The translations under genes and the position numbers were made by a program. 64,000 nucleotides of DNA from Rhizobium sp. R635. GTDB lineage: Bacteria > Pseudomonadota > Alphaproteobacteria > Rhizobiales > Rhizobiaceae. Below are positions 7,116-15,914 of the stretch, one piece after another; within the stretch, counting starts at the first letter, position 1, and every line of letters starts with the position of its first letter. Below the pieces are notes generated by a model that saw only the letters and a program-made list of their open reading frames with translations, was not told the DNA's origin and did no database searches. The stretch covers positions 62,001 through 126,000 of the forward strand of contig NZ_LOKX01000035.1 of assembly GCF_002211285.1 (NCBI RefSeq). The letters are read 5' to 3'.

Positions 7116-8654
7116 TCATTGGGCGGCCGCCCAGCACTTGACGCCGGCCTTCTTCAAGGCCTTGCAGGCGTTGACGGCATCACGCTGATCGTCGAAGCCG
7201 CCGAAGCGCGCACGGTAGACCTGGTCGCTGCCGGCGCCGTAGGCGACCGCGAAGGGCTTTGCCGAGGCGAGCGCCTTACCGCCCTTGCTCTTTGCGCCTT
7301 CCAGCAGGTCCATCGCCATCTGACGGCTCGGCGAAACACCGACCTGCACGACCCATCCGGCCGGACCGGTGTTGGCCGAAGTGGCGTTAGTCGAGGCGGT
7401 CGTGACATGATCGACGCCGGCATCGTCGCGCTCCGTCGGCTTTGCGGCCGAAGTCTGCGGCTTGAAAGTGGTGGTCTTGACCTTGGTTGGCGAAGGCATC
7501 GACTGCGTCACCAGTGGATTGTCGGATTTCGGAGCGGCGGTCTCGGCATAGGCGACTTCGGTCTCGGCGACCTGATAGCGCGCATCCGGCAGCGGCCCCT
7601 TGTGCGGCAGGCTGAGATCGGCGGCAGCGGCCGTGACCGGAGGCTGCGCTGCCGTGATCGTCTTTGCGACCTGCTGCGGAGCCTTCTTGGGCTGGACCGG
7701 GGCGGGCGTTTCGATGATCGCCGGCTCCGGAGCAGGGGCTGTCTGGGCGATCAGCGCCGAGGATCCGCCGCGGCTCGATGCCTTCGGCAGGTAGGTTGCG
7801 ATCAGATTGCGCATCTGGGCGTCGCGGGCAGGCGTCGAGGTGCCGCCCATCACGACACCGACGATCGACCTGCCGTCCACCTGGACGGAGCTCACCAGAT
7901 TGAAGCCGGCAGCACGGGTGTAACCGGTCTTGATGCCGTCGACGCCGCGCACGGAACCGACCAGACGGTTGTGGCTGCGGATCGTGCGGGTGCCGAACTT
8001 GAAGGCGCGGGTAGAGAAATAGCCGTAATATTGCGGGAAATGCTGGCGAAGGGCGATGCCGAGGCGGGCCTGATCGCGTGCCGTCGTCATCTGCGCCGTG
8101 TTCGGCAGGCCGTTGGCATTGCGGTAGGTGGTGCGCGTCATGCCGAGAGCATGCGCCTTGGCGGTCATCAGCTGCGCGAAACGATCCTCGCTGCCGCCGA
8201 GCATTTCACCGAGGGCGGTCGAGGCATCGTTGGCCGACAGGGTGACGAGACCGAGAATGCCCTGTTCGACGGTAATCGAGCCGCCGGCGCGCACGCCGAG
8301 TTTCGTCGGCGCCTGGGCCGCGGCATGAGCGGAGAAGGGAACCGGCGTATCGAGACGGATGCGGCCCTGCTCCAACGCTTCGAATACCAGATAGAGGGTC
8401 ATCATCTTGGTCAGCGAGGCGGGATATTGCAGCCGATCGGCATTCTCACTGTAGAGAACGTTGCCGGTCTTGGCGTCGACGACGATGCCGGCATATTTCG
8501 GATTGGCCGCTTTCGCTTCGACACTCACCGAATCAACCAGGACGACCGTGACAGCCACCGAAAGGATCGCCAACAGCTTTGCGATAAAGCTGCCGGAACG
8601 GGACGATGATACGGAGGAGACTGACCTTGACACTATTCCACTCTTCGCTTGCAT
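7116..8654 (-). CDS. D-alanyl-D-alanine carboxypeptidase with C-terminal SPOR domain
   Basis: The 512-residue S11-family penicillin-binding protein trims the terminal D-Ala of peptidoglycan stem peptides in the periplasm. An N-terminal hydrophobic segment (about 23-48) acts as signal or anchor. All three active-site motifs are intact: S80-L-T-K83, S140-A-N142 and K242-T-G. After the catalytic domain (to about 315) comes a Pro/Ala/Thr-rich linker (about 315-430) and a SPOR domain (about 430-512: WVVQVGVSPSRQMAMD, then YRARFGGF), which binds denuded glycan at the division site. The start at ATG 8654 is preferred over a GTG at 8690. It is a working counterpart to the altered carboxypeptidase at 55646-56839. 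Confidence 0.93.
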   Translation of the reverse strand: MQAKSGIVSRSVSSVSSSRSGSFIAKLLAILSVAVTVVLVDSVSVEAKAANPKYAGIVVDAKTGNVLYSENADRLQYPASLTKMMTLYLVFEALEQGRIRLDTPVPFSAHAAAQAPTKLGVRAGGSITVEQGILGLVTLSANDASTALGEMLGGSEDRFAQLMTAKAHALGMTRTTYRNANGLPNTAQMTTARDQARLGIALRQHFPQYYGYFSTRAFKFGTRTIRSHNRLVGSVRGVDGIKTGYTRAAGFNLVSSVQVDGRSIVGVVMGGTSTPARDAQMRNLIATYLPKASSRGGSSALIAQTAPAPEPAIIETPAPVQPKKAPQQVAKTITAAQPPVTAAAADLSLPHKGPLPDARYQVAETEVAYAETAAPKSDNPLVTQSMPSPTKVKTTTFKPQTSAAKPTERDDAGVDHVTTASTNATSANTGPAGWVVQVGVSPSRQMAMDLLEGAKSKGGKALASAKPFAVAYGAGSDQVYRARFGGFDDQRDAVNACKALKKAGVKCWAAAQ

Positions 8655-8775
8655 TTCAGTTGTTTGGCTCAAACCGCGCACACTCCCCACCGCACGGTTC
8701 GTCTTTTGAAATTACCGATTGGGCGTTACCAATCCGTTTATGATGAATCGTTTATTTCACTGTCCGGGGAGCATT

Positions 8776-9522
8776 TTAGGGACTTGTCGCAGAACGGTTC
8801 ATAAGACGCGCCTCCACAAAGGTCCGGATAGCGGCATCAATATGTTCCCAGTCGCCGAGATGACTGCTGGAGAAGCGGTAAAGAACGCTGAGATCCCTGC
8901 CGACCTTGATGTCGCGCTGGCAATCTCCGCTCGCGGCCTTGTCGGGCGTTGAAGGCAATATGCAGCGCACGACGTAATCCGGCCCGTCCTTGACGGGGGC
9001 CGTCAGCAGCACCTCGTCGCCGTAACCCGCGTCGGCGCGCAGACGATGCAGCATCAAGCCGTTGCGAAAAGGCTCGGCAGTTCCTTCGAGCAGATGCGAA
9101 TAGATCGGTTCGAGACGTCCGGACATGTCGCGCGACATGGTGCTCTGGGCGATCTGCAGGAAGATCAGGCCGGAGGATTGGGCGACGTCATCGAATCGAA
9201 GATGGTTTTCCTTGCCGTAACCCAGCATATCGGGCCAGGCGAGGTAGAGATCGACTCGCTCGGCGGCGCCGTCATGTCTCTGGCTTGGGAAGCGGATGGC
9301 GTTCTCGGGAAATTTGACGGTATCGCGGCCGATGGTCAGCGTGATTTCGGCCGTGCTGTCGGTGTTGCCGGCGAGCGAGATATGCCGGCCGAACCAGCGC
9401 CCGCCGATGCTGATCGCAACGGTCAACACCGCCAGGACGGCGATCACCGCCATGGTGCGGAGAAGAAATCCCATGGAAAGAAGCGGCTGCTCGTCGGGTG
9501 CGCTTTGCGCGGCTTGGCTCAT
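8776..9522 (-). CDS. Single-span membrane-anchored hypothetical protein
   Basis: The 248-residue protein has one membrane helix near the N-terminus (about 22-40, TMAVIAVLAVLTVAISIGG) and a periplasmic domain of about 200 residues without a motif I recognise. Two Cys in the last third (CILPST..., GDCQRD) could form a disulfide. In-frame ATGs at 9561 and 9537 are also possible starts; none has a clear ribosome site, and 9522 gives MSQAAQSAPDEQPLL. A candidate CtrA-type box lies about 90 bases upstream (9613-9627). No function can be assigned. Confidence 0.7.
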   Translation of the reverse strand: MSQAAQSAPDEQPLLSMGFLLRTMAVIAVLAVLTVAISIGGRWFGRHISLAGNTDSTAEITLTIGRDTVKFPENAIRFPSQRHDGAAERVDLYLAWPDMLGYGKENHLRFDDVAQSSGLIFLQIAQSTMSRDMSGRLEPIYSHLLEGTAEPFRNGLMLHRLRADAGYGDEVLLTAPVKDGPDYVVRCILPSTPDKAASGDCQRDIKVGRDLSVLYRFSSSHLGDWEHIDAAIRTFVEARLMNRSATSP

Positions 9523-9670
9523 GGCGGTTCTTCGCATTTCGGCCCGCCGCAGGAAGAACATGAGCCGCCGGCGCCGATGATGAATCTCATCGGCATGATC
9601 AGACCAGCAGGGTTAATACTTCGCTAAGATTTCCAAGGGATCGCTGCGTAGGAAACGAAACACTTGTTCC

Positions 9671-9710
9671 AAAAAGGAGCGAGCCGTTCCCGGGACAGCG
9701 GGAACGGCTC
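9671..9710 (-). terminator. Rho-independent terminator of the BTLCP gene
   Basis: A perfect 12-base-pair stem (GAGCCGTTCCCG with CGGGAACGGCTC, 9681-9710) with a six-base loop is followed on the minus strand by a CTCCTTTTT tract. It lies 75 bases past the stop codon of the gene at 9785-10390. Confidence 0.8.
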
Positions 9711-9784
9711 TTGGGCACCGGTCGGGACGGGATGCGGGGACTGACCGGGCCGAGGCCTTCTGCCGGTATTGCCGGCGGCCGTTC

Positions 9785-10390
9785 TTACTTGACGCTACCG
9801 ACCGCGACAGTGCGGCCGTCCTGAAGCTTCGACCAGCGGGCCGGATCGTTGGCGGACTGGCGCTTCAGGTAGGTATATTCGGTATCCGACCACAGCAGCA
9901 CCTTGTTGCGCATGTTGTCGAGGATGAAGTCGCCATGGTCGGTGCGGACCGTCAGCACGGCATGGCCTTCACCGTTCGGCTGCAGCACGACCGTGATCAG
10001 CGTATCGGAGGGCGAGAAACCGTCCTCGATCAGCATCTTGCGCTTCAAGAGGACATAATCCTCGCAGTCGCCGACGGTCGTCGGATAGGCCCAGCGCTCT
10101 TCGACACCGTAGATCTGTTCGTCCGTCTCCGGCTGGATCTCCGAATTGACAGTGTAGTTGACCTTCAGGATTTCCTTCCAGCGGTCCTCGGTGAGAATGG
10201 CCGGTCCGGCATCACCGCCAGAATAGGCGCATTCCTTCGGGTTCGCCTTGCAGAATTCATAGTGTCCGATCGGCGGGCTGGCATTGCCTGCCAATGCCAT
10301 GCTGGCGGGCGTGGCCTGTCCCGAGCCCGCCATTGCCATCATGATCGCACCGGCCAGAAGGCCGCCTTTCAGGATTTTCGCAGTTGTCAT
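9785..10390 (-). CDS. Transglutaminase-like cysteine peptidase (BTLCP family)
   Basis: The 201-residue protein has a signal peptide (about 1-28, ILKGGLLAGAIMMAMAGSGQA) and a bacterial transglutaminase-like cysteine peptidase domain. The catalytic triad is visible: C109 in TVGDCEDYVLLKR, H143 in GEGHAVLTVRT and D158 in DFILDN. The best-known relative is LapG, a periplasmic protease that releases large adhesins under c-di-GMP control. This protein is of similar size, but no LapD-like receptor or adhesin gene is nearby, so a LapG role is only a possibility. The start at ATG 10390 follows GGGGAGACGG. It has its own terminator at 9671-9710. Confidence 0.87.
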   Translation of the reverse strand: MTTAKILKGGLLAGAIMMAMAGSGQATPASMALAGNASPPIGHYEFCKANPKECAYSGGDAGPAILTEDRWKEILKVNYTVNSEIQPETDEQIYGVEERWAYPTTVGDCEDYVLLKRKMLIEDGFSPSDTLITVVLQPNGEGHAVLTVRTDHGDFILDNMRNKVLLWSDTEYTYLKRQSANDPARWSKLQDGRTVAVGSVK

Positions 10391-10755
10391 TGCCGTCTCC
10401 CCGTAAGTTGAGGCGACAATGACACAGACGTTTTTATCTCACGGAAAATTACGCAATAGAATTAAAGGCTTAGTTGAAACAAATGCCGATAAAACCTGAC
10501 TAAAAACAATCTCAAATGCGCATAAAATTTGAAGCTGATTTGTCTCGAATTCGATTAAAATTGAATCATACGGAACAAGGCTTTCAGTCGCGTAAGGCTT
10601 GTGCTCTCGCCCCTGTGTTAAGGATTTTCGTTGAGCCGGATAAATGCCGGTGTGCGCCCAGCGGCTGGTAGCCGGCGGGTGATGCCGTCGAAACCGATCG
10701 ATTCGGCCGCTTCAAAATCAGAATGTCGCTCACGTCCGGGGTTTTGGCTGAAAAA
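10391..10755. other. Non-coding, AT-rich stretch upstream of the BTLCP gene
   Basis: About 365 bases between the BTLCP start and the pip stop. The half next to the BTLCP gene (10430-10570) is clearly richer in A and T than its surroundings and probably holds that gene's promoter, though I cannot pick a -35/-10 pair with confidence. I see no open frame with a ribosome site and no terminator for pip. Confidence 0.5.
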
Positions 10756-11727
10756 TTATTTTCGACAAAATTCGCGAAATCTATCGGTGGCGGCGACGAT
10801 CGCGGCACTCATATCGGGGCTGAACATGGAATGGGCGGCGCGTGGAAGGATCTTGAGCTCGCTCTGCGGCCAAGCTCGCGCCAGTTCCCAGGCGGTGACG
10901 AGCGGCGCCTCGATGTCGAACCTTCCCTGCAACAAAATACCGGGAATGCCGGTAAGCAGCGCGGCATTCTTCAAAAGCACACCGTCTTCCAGCCATGCGC
11001 CATTCACGAAGTAGTGGGTAATGATGCGCGCGCGCGCCAGCAGATAGTCCGGATCGGCCCAGCGGCGCGGCCGGCCTTCGGGATCGGCGAGCAGGATCGA
11101 GGCCGCCTCCCAGTCATGCCAATCGCGCGCCGCCTTGAGACGCGTGTGCTGATCCGGATCGTTGAGAAGATGATGGTAGGCAGCAACCATATCCTCGCCT
11201 TGCGCCTGGCCCGAGGGAATCGCCTCGCGGAAACGGTGCCATTCCTCAGGAAACAGAGGCGCCATGCCGCGATAAAGCCAATCGATCTCCGAACGCCGGG
11301 TGGTGGTTACGCCCGCAATCACGACAGCGGCGACGCGCTCCGGATGGGTTTCGGCGTAAGCGAGCGCCAGCGTCGAGCCCCAGGAATTGCCCAGAAGCAG
11401 CCAGGTTTCGATGCCGAGATAGTTCCGCAGTCGCTCGATATCGGCAACGAGATGCCAGGTGGTGTTGAGGGAAAGATCGGTTTCGGGATCGGCGGCGCTC
11501 GGCAGGCTGCGCCCGCAATTGCGCTGGTCGAACAGAATGATCCGATAGGCATCGGGATCGAACTGGCGTCGCGCCGCGGTCGAGCAGCCGGAGCCCGGCC
11601 CGCCATGCAGCACGAGCGCCGGGCTGCCGGCCGGATTGCCGCAGGCCTCCCAATAAATCACGTTGCCGTCGCCTGTATCCAAGAGGCCGTGATCATATGG
11701 TTCGATCTCAGGATAGAGAGGTGACAT
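10756..11727 (-). CDS. pip: Proline iminopeptidase
   Basis: The 323-residue alpha/beta hydrolase of family S33 removes N-terminal proline from peptides in the cytoplasm. Family marks are VLHGGPGSG (oxyanion hole), FDQRNCGRS, the nucleophile elbow GNSWGS with catalytic Ser, the GRFDIEAP segment with the acid, and AAHSMF with catalytic His. Length is typical. The ATG at 11727 gives MSPLYPEIEPY, close to the usual family start. It lies 62 bases downstream of the PilZ gene on the same strand and may be co-transcribed. Confidence 0.93.
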   Translation of the reverse strand: MSPLYPEIEPYDHGLLDTGDGNVIYWEACGNPAGSPALVLHGGPGSGCSTAARRQFDPDAYRIILFDQRNCGRSLPSAADPETDLSLNTTWHLVADIERLRNYLGIETWLLLGNSWGSTLALAYAETHPERVAAVVIAGVTTTRRSEIDWLYRGMAPLFPEEWHRFREAIPSGQAQGEDMVAAYHHLLNDPDQHTRLKAARDWHDWEAASILLADPEGRPRRWADPDYLLARARIITHYFVNGAWLEDGVLLKNAALLTGIPGILLQGRFDIEAPLVTAWELARAWPQSELKILPRAAHSMFSPDMSAAIVAATDRFREFCRK

Positions 11728-11789
11728 CGGCGCGCCCCGATTGAGGAGACGAGCCTTATGCGCCGGATCGGTGGGGAGGAAAAGACGGC

Positions 11790-12401
11790 TTACAGGAACT
11801 CGCGCAGCGTTTCGCGGGACTGGATCGAGAGAAACTCGATTGCGACACCTTCGACGAAGTGGCGCACGACACGGCCGCGCATATTGCCGAGACGCACCGC
11901 CGTCCCGATCGAGGGACGCATTTCGACGTCGATAGCGGCGCCCGAGAGCGAAAGGTCCATGATGCGGCAGGAATAACGCGTGCCGTCATCGAGGGTGAGT
12001 TCGGTCTTCACGTCACGCGGCGTCAGACGGTCGTGGCGACGATCCTCGGGCAGGCCGAGCTCATGTTTGTTGGCAAGCCAGGTGAGCTGGGCGGCGAGCT
12101 TCTCGCGCTTGCGGTCCGTGGCATTGATGGACATGGTGAAGCCGCGGCCGTCGAGCGTCTGGACATAGCCTTCGACACGGCCGAGATGGTCGATATAGGC
12201 GACGACGCGTTCGTTGGCGCGGGGCCGGCCAATGCAGGTGACGTACATGTCGCCCGGCGACATGTCGATCACCATGCATTCGAATTCTTCGTAGTTCGCA
12301 AGCATCAGCCGGCCCTGCATATTGATGGGCACACGCTGGAAAACGCCCTGTTCAGGGCGCGGCGCAGGTCGTTGCGTCTGAGCTGGCTGGAACGAGTGCA
12401 T
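11790..12401 (-). CDS. Tandem PilZ-domain protein (c-di-GMP responsive)
   Basis: The 203-residue soluble protein has two PilZ-like domains. The second (about 117-203) has both c-di-GMP contact motifs, RRHDR (an RxxxR) and DLSLSGA (DxSxxG). The first (about 22-100) keeps only a DMSPGD remnant without the arginines, so it probably does not bind the ligand and may dimerise or hold a partner. ATG 12401 is used; the codon before it is a TTG. It sits between a PAS protein gene and pip on the same strand. Control of motility or surface polysaccharide is inferred from the family. Confidence 0.9.
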   Translation of the reverse strand: MHSFQPAQTQRPAPRPEQGVFQRVPINMQGRLMLANYEEFECMVIDMSPGDMYVTCIGRPRANERVVAYIDHLGRVEGYVQTLDGRGFTMSINATDRKREKLAAQLTWLANKHELGLPEDRRHDRLTPRDVKTELTLDDGTRYSCRIMDLSLSGAAIDVEMRPSIGTAVRLGNMRGRVVRHFVEGVAIEFLSIQSRETLREFL

Positions 12402-12525
12402 CAAAAGGCTTCTTCATGAAAATGGCAGAGTTCGATCATTACCCGCAATCCATTAACAGAAGGTTGTTCCGTCCGATCCCGGCATAGCCGAAAACGAGTA
12501 TGCCGGGTGTCCTGAAACGGGATTG

Positions 12526-13155
12526 TCAGCGCGCCTCCGCGCTCAGCAGATGCGACACCATGCGGCGCATGGCTTGCCCGAAACGGGCGCTCTTGCCGGC
12601 GGCGATCTCGTTGATCGGGCGCATTTGGGCGGATGCAGACTTGCCGAAATGTGTCGGGCCGAAATGTGTCGGGAGCAGACGGCTGCGGTCGAGCGCCAGG
12701 AATTCGAGCGGCACGATCTCCAGCCAGCTTGCAGCCGCCGCCGGTGTGATTGCGCCGAGCAGCCGGTCGCAGGCGCCGCCCGGCGAACGCAGCGGCATCA
12801 TGACGATTTCGAAGGAAGCCTGATGGCCAACGGTGCTGTAGCCGGTGGCATTGAACAGCGCCGGCATCGCATGATCCATCACACCCATCGCCGTGCGTTC
12901 GATATCCGTATGCTGGCCATGCGCCCAAAGCGACGAAAAGCGCTCGCCGCGCAGGTCGCGTCCGAAGAGATCGCAGATACGGGTGCCGGCGAGCCGGAAG
13001 CCGATGTCTCCGCCTCCGCGCATCTCCAGAATGAAGAGGCTCTGGAGAAGATGGGGAACGGCAGAGGGTTCGACTTGTGACTTCAACGGCGCATCCGCAG
13101 TGCCGCGGATGCGATTCCAGTAGTCGAAGATTTCGATGGTCGTTTGTAAACGCAT
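12526..13155 (-). CDS. PAS-like domain protein (DUF1457/PAS_5 group)
   Basis: The 209-residue soluble protein resembles the PAS_5 family, short PAS-only proteins frequent in rhizobia. Its opening, TIEIFDYWNRIRG, is the usual start of that family, and the PAS core (about 20-145) contains FRLAGTRICDLFGRDLRGERF. No output domain follows. Near residue 165 the five-residue unit THFGP/THFGK comes from an exact 15-base tandem duplication at 12644-12673. The ATG at 13155 is chosen over a non-ATG start ten codons earlier. It lies upstream of the PilZ gene with a 124-base gap. Confidence 0.82.
   Translation of the reverse strand: MRLQTTIEIFDYWNRIRGTADAPLKSQVEPSAVPHLLQSLFILEMRGGGDIGFRLAGTRICDLFGRDLRGERFSSLWAHGQHTDIERTAMGVMDHAMPALFNATGYSTVGHQASFEIVMMPLRSPGGACDRLLGAITPAAAASWLEIVPLEFLALDRSRLLPTHFGPTHFGKSASAQMRPINEIAAGKSARFGQAMRRMVSHLLSAEAR
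12644..12673. repeat. 15-base exact tandem duplication inside the PAS gene
   Basis: The unit CCGAAATGTGTCGGG occurs twice head to tail (12644-12658 and 12659-12673), in frame, duplicating five codons. Confidence 0.9.
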
Positions 13156-13371
13156 TTCACACCAACCTGTCCCATTCCGGAGCAATTTCAGGCCCTCATG
13201 GCCCTTACAGGCTTTACCATGCGGATTTCATGCCAAAGCCGGGCCGGTAAGGTTAACAAAGGGTTTCGATTGAGGTGCGATGCCTGTCGTGACACTGTCT
13301 CATCATGGCTTCGACTTTCGAAGTTCAGCACAGCCTAACCGGGCCGAAGTCTTTGCTTGAGATCCCGGTAC

Positions 13372-13402
13372 GCCGCCCGACACTCCGGGCGGCTTTTTTT
13401 TT
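13372..13402 (+). terminator. Strong rho-independent terminator without an assigned gene
   Basis: A perfect 8-base-pair stem (GCCGCCCG with CGGGCGGC) and six-base loop are followed by nine T. It points rightward, but no plus-strand protein gene lies upstream within several kilobases; the PAS, PilZ and pip genes all read the other way. It may end a small RNA made from 13160-13400 or act as an attenuator in the leader of the rhomboid gene. Confidence 0.8.
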
Positions 13403-13442
13403 GACAAGCGCTCCTGTATGGCTGTGGCCTCAACGAGGCGAA

Positions 13443-14240
13443 ATGCAGATGAATGAGCAGACGGCCGAGCCGAACAAGGCGCCCGAACCTCTTAAGGTCC
13501 AGCCGCCGGCACGGCCACCGCGCGTACCGGTCTTCAATCTTCCGCCGGCGCTGTTCTTCAGCCTTTGCCTGCTTGCCGTCATCTACTTGGTGCAGGCATT
13601 CCTGCTTCCCGACGATGCTGTGGAGTGGCTGCTCTTCACTTTCGGCTTCGTTCCCGCGCGCTATGTGATTCCATTGTCGCAGCAGGGGCCGGAACTATTC
13701 TGGACGCCCATTACCTATTCACTGCTGCATGGCAGCGTCGAGCATATAGCCTTCAATGCATTGTGGCTGATGGCCTTCGGCGCGCCGGTCGTGCGCCGCA
13801 TCGGGACGCTGCGTTTCGTGCTCTTCTGGATCTTTTCCTCCGTTGCATCAGCCGCCTTGCACACGGCCCTGAACTGGGGGGACATATCGCTGCTGATCGG
13901 CGCATCCGGCGTCATCTCCGGGCTGATGGGAGCAGCCTGCCGCTTCGCTTTTCCGGCCGAGCGGAGGCCGATGCTGCCGGCGCATCTCAACGCGCGGCTT
14001 TCCATTTTCGAGGCGCTGAAGAGCCGGACCGTCGTCATCTTCATGCTGTTCTGGCTGTTCGGCAACGCGCTGATCGCCGTCGGCATCCCGCTCGTCGGCG
14101 ACGGCAGCCAGGAGATCGCCTGGGATGCGCATATCGGCGGATTCGTCTTCGGCTTTTTCCTGTTTTCGCTTTTCGACCGGGCGCCGCCGCGCCCGTCTGT
14201 GGAACCTGCCGAAGCGGAGAAGGATGTGTTGCAATCCTGA
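13443..14240 (+). CDS. Rhomboid-family intramembrane serine protease
   Basis: The 265-residue protein has a Pro-rich cytoplasmic N-terminus (to about 35) and six membrane helices. The catalytic pair is visible: Ser in GASGVISGLMG (fourth helix) and His in AHIGGFVFG (sixth helix). The HGSVEHIAFNALWLMAFG segment supplies the family's conserved His and Asn. It cleaves membrane proteins within the bilayer; the substrate is unknown. ATG 13443, four bases after GAGG, or ATG 13449 may be the start. The transcript may arise just after the terminator at 13372-13402. Confidence 0.88.
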   Translation: MQMNEQTAEPNKAPEPLKVQPPARPPRVPVFNLPPALFFSLCLLAVIYLVQAFLLPDDAVEWLLFTFGFVPARYVIPLSQQGPELFWTPITYSLLHGSVEHIAFNALWLMAFGAPVVRRIGTLRFVLFWIFSSVASAALHTALNWGDISLLIGASGVISGLMGAACRFAFPAERRPMLPAHLNARLSIFEALKSRTVVIFMLFWLFGNALIAVGIPLVGDGSQEIAWDAHIGGFVFGFFLFSLFDRAPPRPSVEPAEAEKDVLQS

Positions 14241-14334
14241 GCCGGGCAGTGCACCATCGACCTATTATCCGCGCTGGGGGGAGAAACCGCCGCGGATGCC
14301 TGTGACAAGTGTTTCACGGACATAGGAGGTTCGA

Positions 14335-14769
14335 ATGACCGGTTCAGTCAAAGCAATTCTCGACCTGAAGGGCAGGGACGTCGTCACCGCCGGGCCGAAT
14401 ACCACCGTCGCCGAGGCGGCCAATATCCTGAGCAAGAAGAAGATCGGCGCCATCGTCGTCGTCGGCATGGAGAACCGGATTTCCGGCATGTTCACCGAGC
14501 GCGATCTCGTGCATGCCATCGCCAAGCACGGCAAGGAAGGCCTCGATCAGCCGCTCTCCCAGGTGATGACGTCAAAGGTCTATCGCTGCCACGAGGAGAC
14601 GACCGTCAACGAGTTGATGGAGCTGATGACCAGCCGTCGTTTCCGTCACGTGCCGGTGGAAAGCAACGGCAAGCTTGCCGGCATCATCTCGATCGGCGAC
14701 GTGGTGAAATCGCGCATCGCCGCGGTCGAGCGCGAAGCCGAGGAGATCAAGGCTTATATTGCCGGCTGA
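14335..14769 (+). CDS. Two-CBS-domain protein
   Basis: The 144-residue cytoplasmic protein consists almost wholly of a CBS pair (about 8-64 and 74-130) with VTAGPNTTVAEAANILSKKK and RHVPVESNGKLAGIISIGD blocks. Such stand-alone pairs bind adenine nucleotides and regulate partners. No enzymatic domain is attached. ATG 14335 lies eight bases after GGAGG. It follows the rhomboid gene by 94 bases on the same strand. Confidence 0.9.
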   Translation: MTGSVKAILDLKGRDVVTAGPNTTVAEAANILSKKKIGAIVVVGMENRISGMFTERDLVHAIAKHGKEGLDQPLSQVMTSKVYRCHEETTVNELMELMTSRRFRHVPVESNGKLAGIISIGDVVKSRIAAVEREAEEIKAYIAG

Positions 14770-14829
14770 GGTTTGGCCGGCCTCGGTTCTATGCATATTG
14801 CCCGGGCCGCCTGGGGACGGCATGCCTGC

Positions 14830-15798
14830 TCAGGGATGGCTGGCGTAGACTTCCTGCATGCGCTTGATTTCGGGGAGCCGGGCTCTGGCTTCCTCGTAAC
14901 CGCGTTCGATCGCCTCGCCGGCCCGGTGGAATTCGGAGAGGCCGATATCGCTGAGACGCGGCTGCAGCGAAATATCAGGCGGGTCGCCGGCAAGGCGGGC
15001 GCGGGCAATCCTGTCCTGGATGATGTTGAAAGCCTGCACCATGACGCCGGTCATGCCGAGCCGTGCATAGGGCGCCTCTTCCTGCTTCTGAACTTCCTGC
15101 GGCGAAAGGCTGGCATTATGCCGGACGACGGCCGAGCGGCCGTAGAGATCGTAATTGAGATTGACGGCAACGACGAGGAGCTGCTCGTAAGCGCGGCAGA
15201 CCGAGACGGGAACCGGATTGACCAGCGCGCCATCGACCAGCGTGCGGTGATTGCTGCGCACCGGCTCGAAGATGCCGGGCAGGGCATAGGAAGCCCTGAG
15301 CGCCGTGATCAGCGAGCCGTTGGCGATCCAGACTTCGTGACCGGTATTGACCTCCGCCGCGACCGCGACGAAAGGCCGGTCGAGATCCTCGACGTTGAGG
15401 CCTTCGAGATGCTCCTGCATCCGCTTGGTCAGCCGCATGCCGCCGAAAAGGCCGCTGCCGCCGATGGTGAGGTCGAGCAGGCTTGCGATGCGGCGCATGG
15501 TGAGCGACCGGGCGAAGCTTTCGAGCTCATCGAGTTTGCCGGCGAGATAACAGCCGCCGACCAGCGCGCCGATCGACGTGCCGGCAATCATGCCGATCTC
15601 GATCTTCGCTTCGTCGAGCGCGCGCAACACGCCGATATGCGCCCAGCCGCGGGCAGCGCCACCGCCGAGCGCGAGCGCGATCTTGATTTTTCTGGGAGGC
15701 GCGGGGGGAGGGATCGTTTCGAGTGTGGTAGACATGCCGGAACCGGAGCCGGAACCCTCGCCTTCAGAGCTTTGACGATGCAGACTCCAGCTCAGCAT
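14830..15798 (-). CDS. Patatin-like phospholipase (RssA-type)
   Basis: The 322-residue protein has the patatin fold: oxyanion loop LALGGGAARGWAHIG, nucleophile elbow GTSIG with catalytic Ser, and the DGALVNP block with catalytic Asp. It most resembles cytoplasmic RssA/YchK-type proteins and probably hydrolyses acyl esters of lipids. The first 34 residues are Ser/Gly-rich and disordered (SEGEGSGSGSG). ATG 15798 follows a GGGAGGGGAGAG site; a TTG at 15897 would add 33 residues and is unlikely. It is downstream of hisI, 116 bases away. Confidence 0.88.
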   Translation of the reverse strand: MLSWSLHRQSSEGEGSGSGSGMSTTLETIPPPAPPRKIKIALALGGGAARGWAHIGVLRALDEAKIEIGMIAGTSIGALVGGCYLAGKLDELESFARSLTMRRIASLLDLTIGGSGLFGGMRLTKRMQEHLEGLNVEDLDRPFVAVAAEVNTGHEVWIANGSLITALRASYALPGIFEPVRSNHRTLVDGALVNPVPVSVCRAYEQLLVVAVNLNYDLYGRSAVVRHNASLSPQEVQKQEEAPYARLGMTGVMVQAFNIIQDRIARARLAGDPPDISLQPRLSDIGLSEFHRAGEAIERGYEEARARLPEIKRMQEVYASHP

Positions 15799-15914
15799 GG
15801 CGCTCTCCCCTCCCAGCAGAACACGTGACTTCCGATAGTGTGCCCGATCCGTTTCTAAATCGTATATAGAGGCGGTTTCTGGCGCAATAAGGGACAAATG
15901 TCCGGAAATCGGGG

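Noticed and set aside
7074..8609. Long open frame antisense to the SPOR carboxypeptidase (511 codons)
   Set aside because: It has low-complexity shadow composition and opposes a gene with all catalytic motifs.
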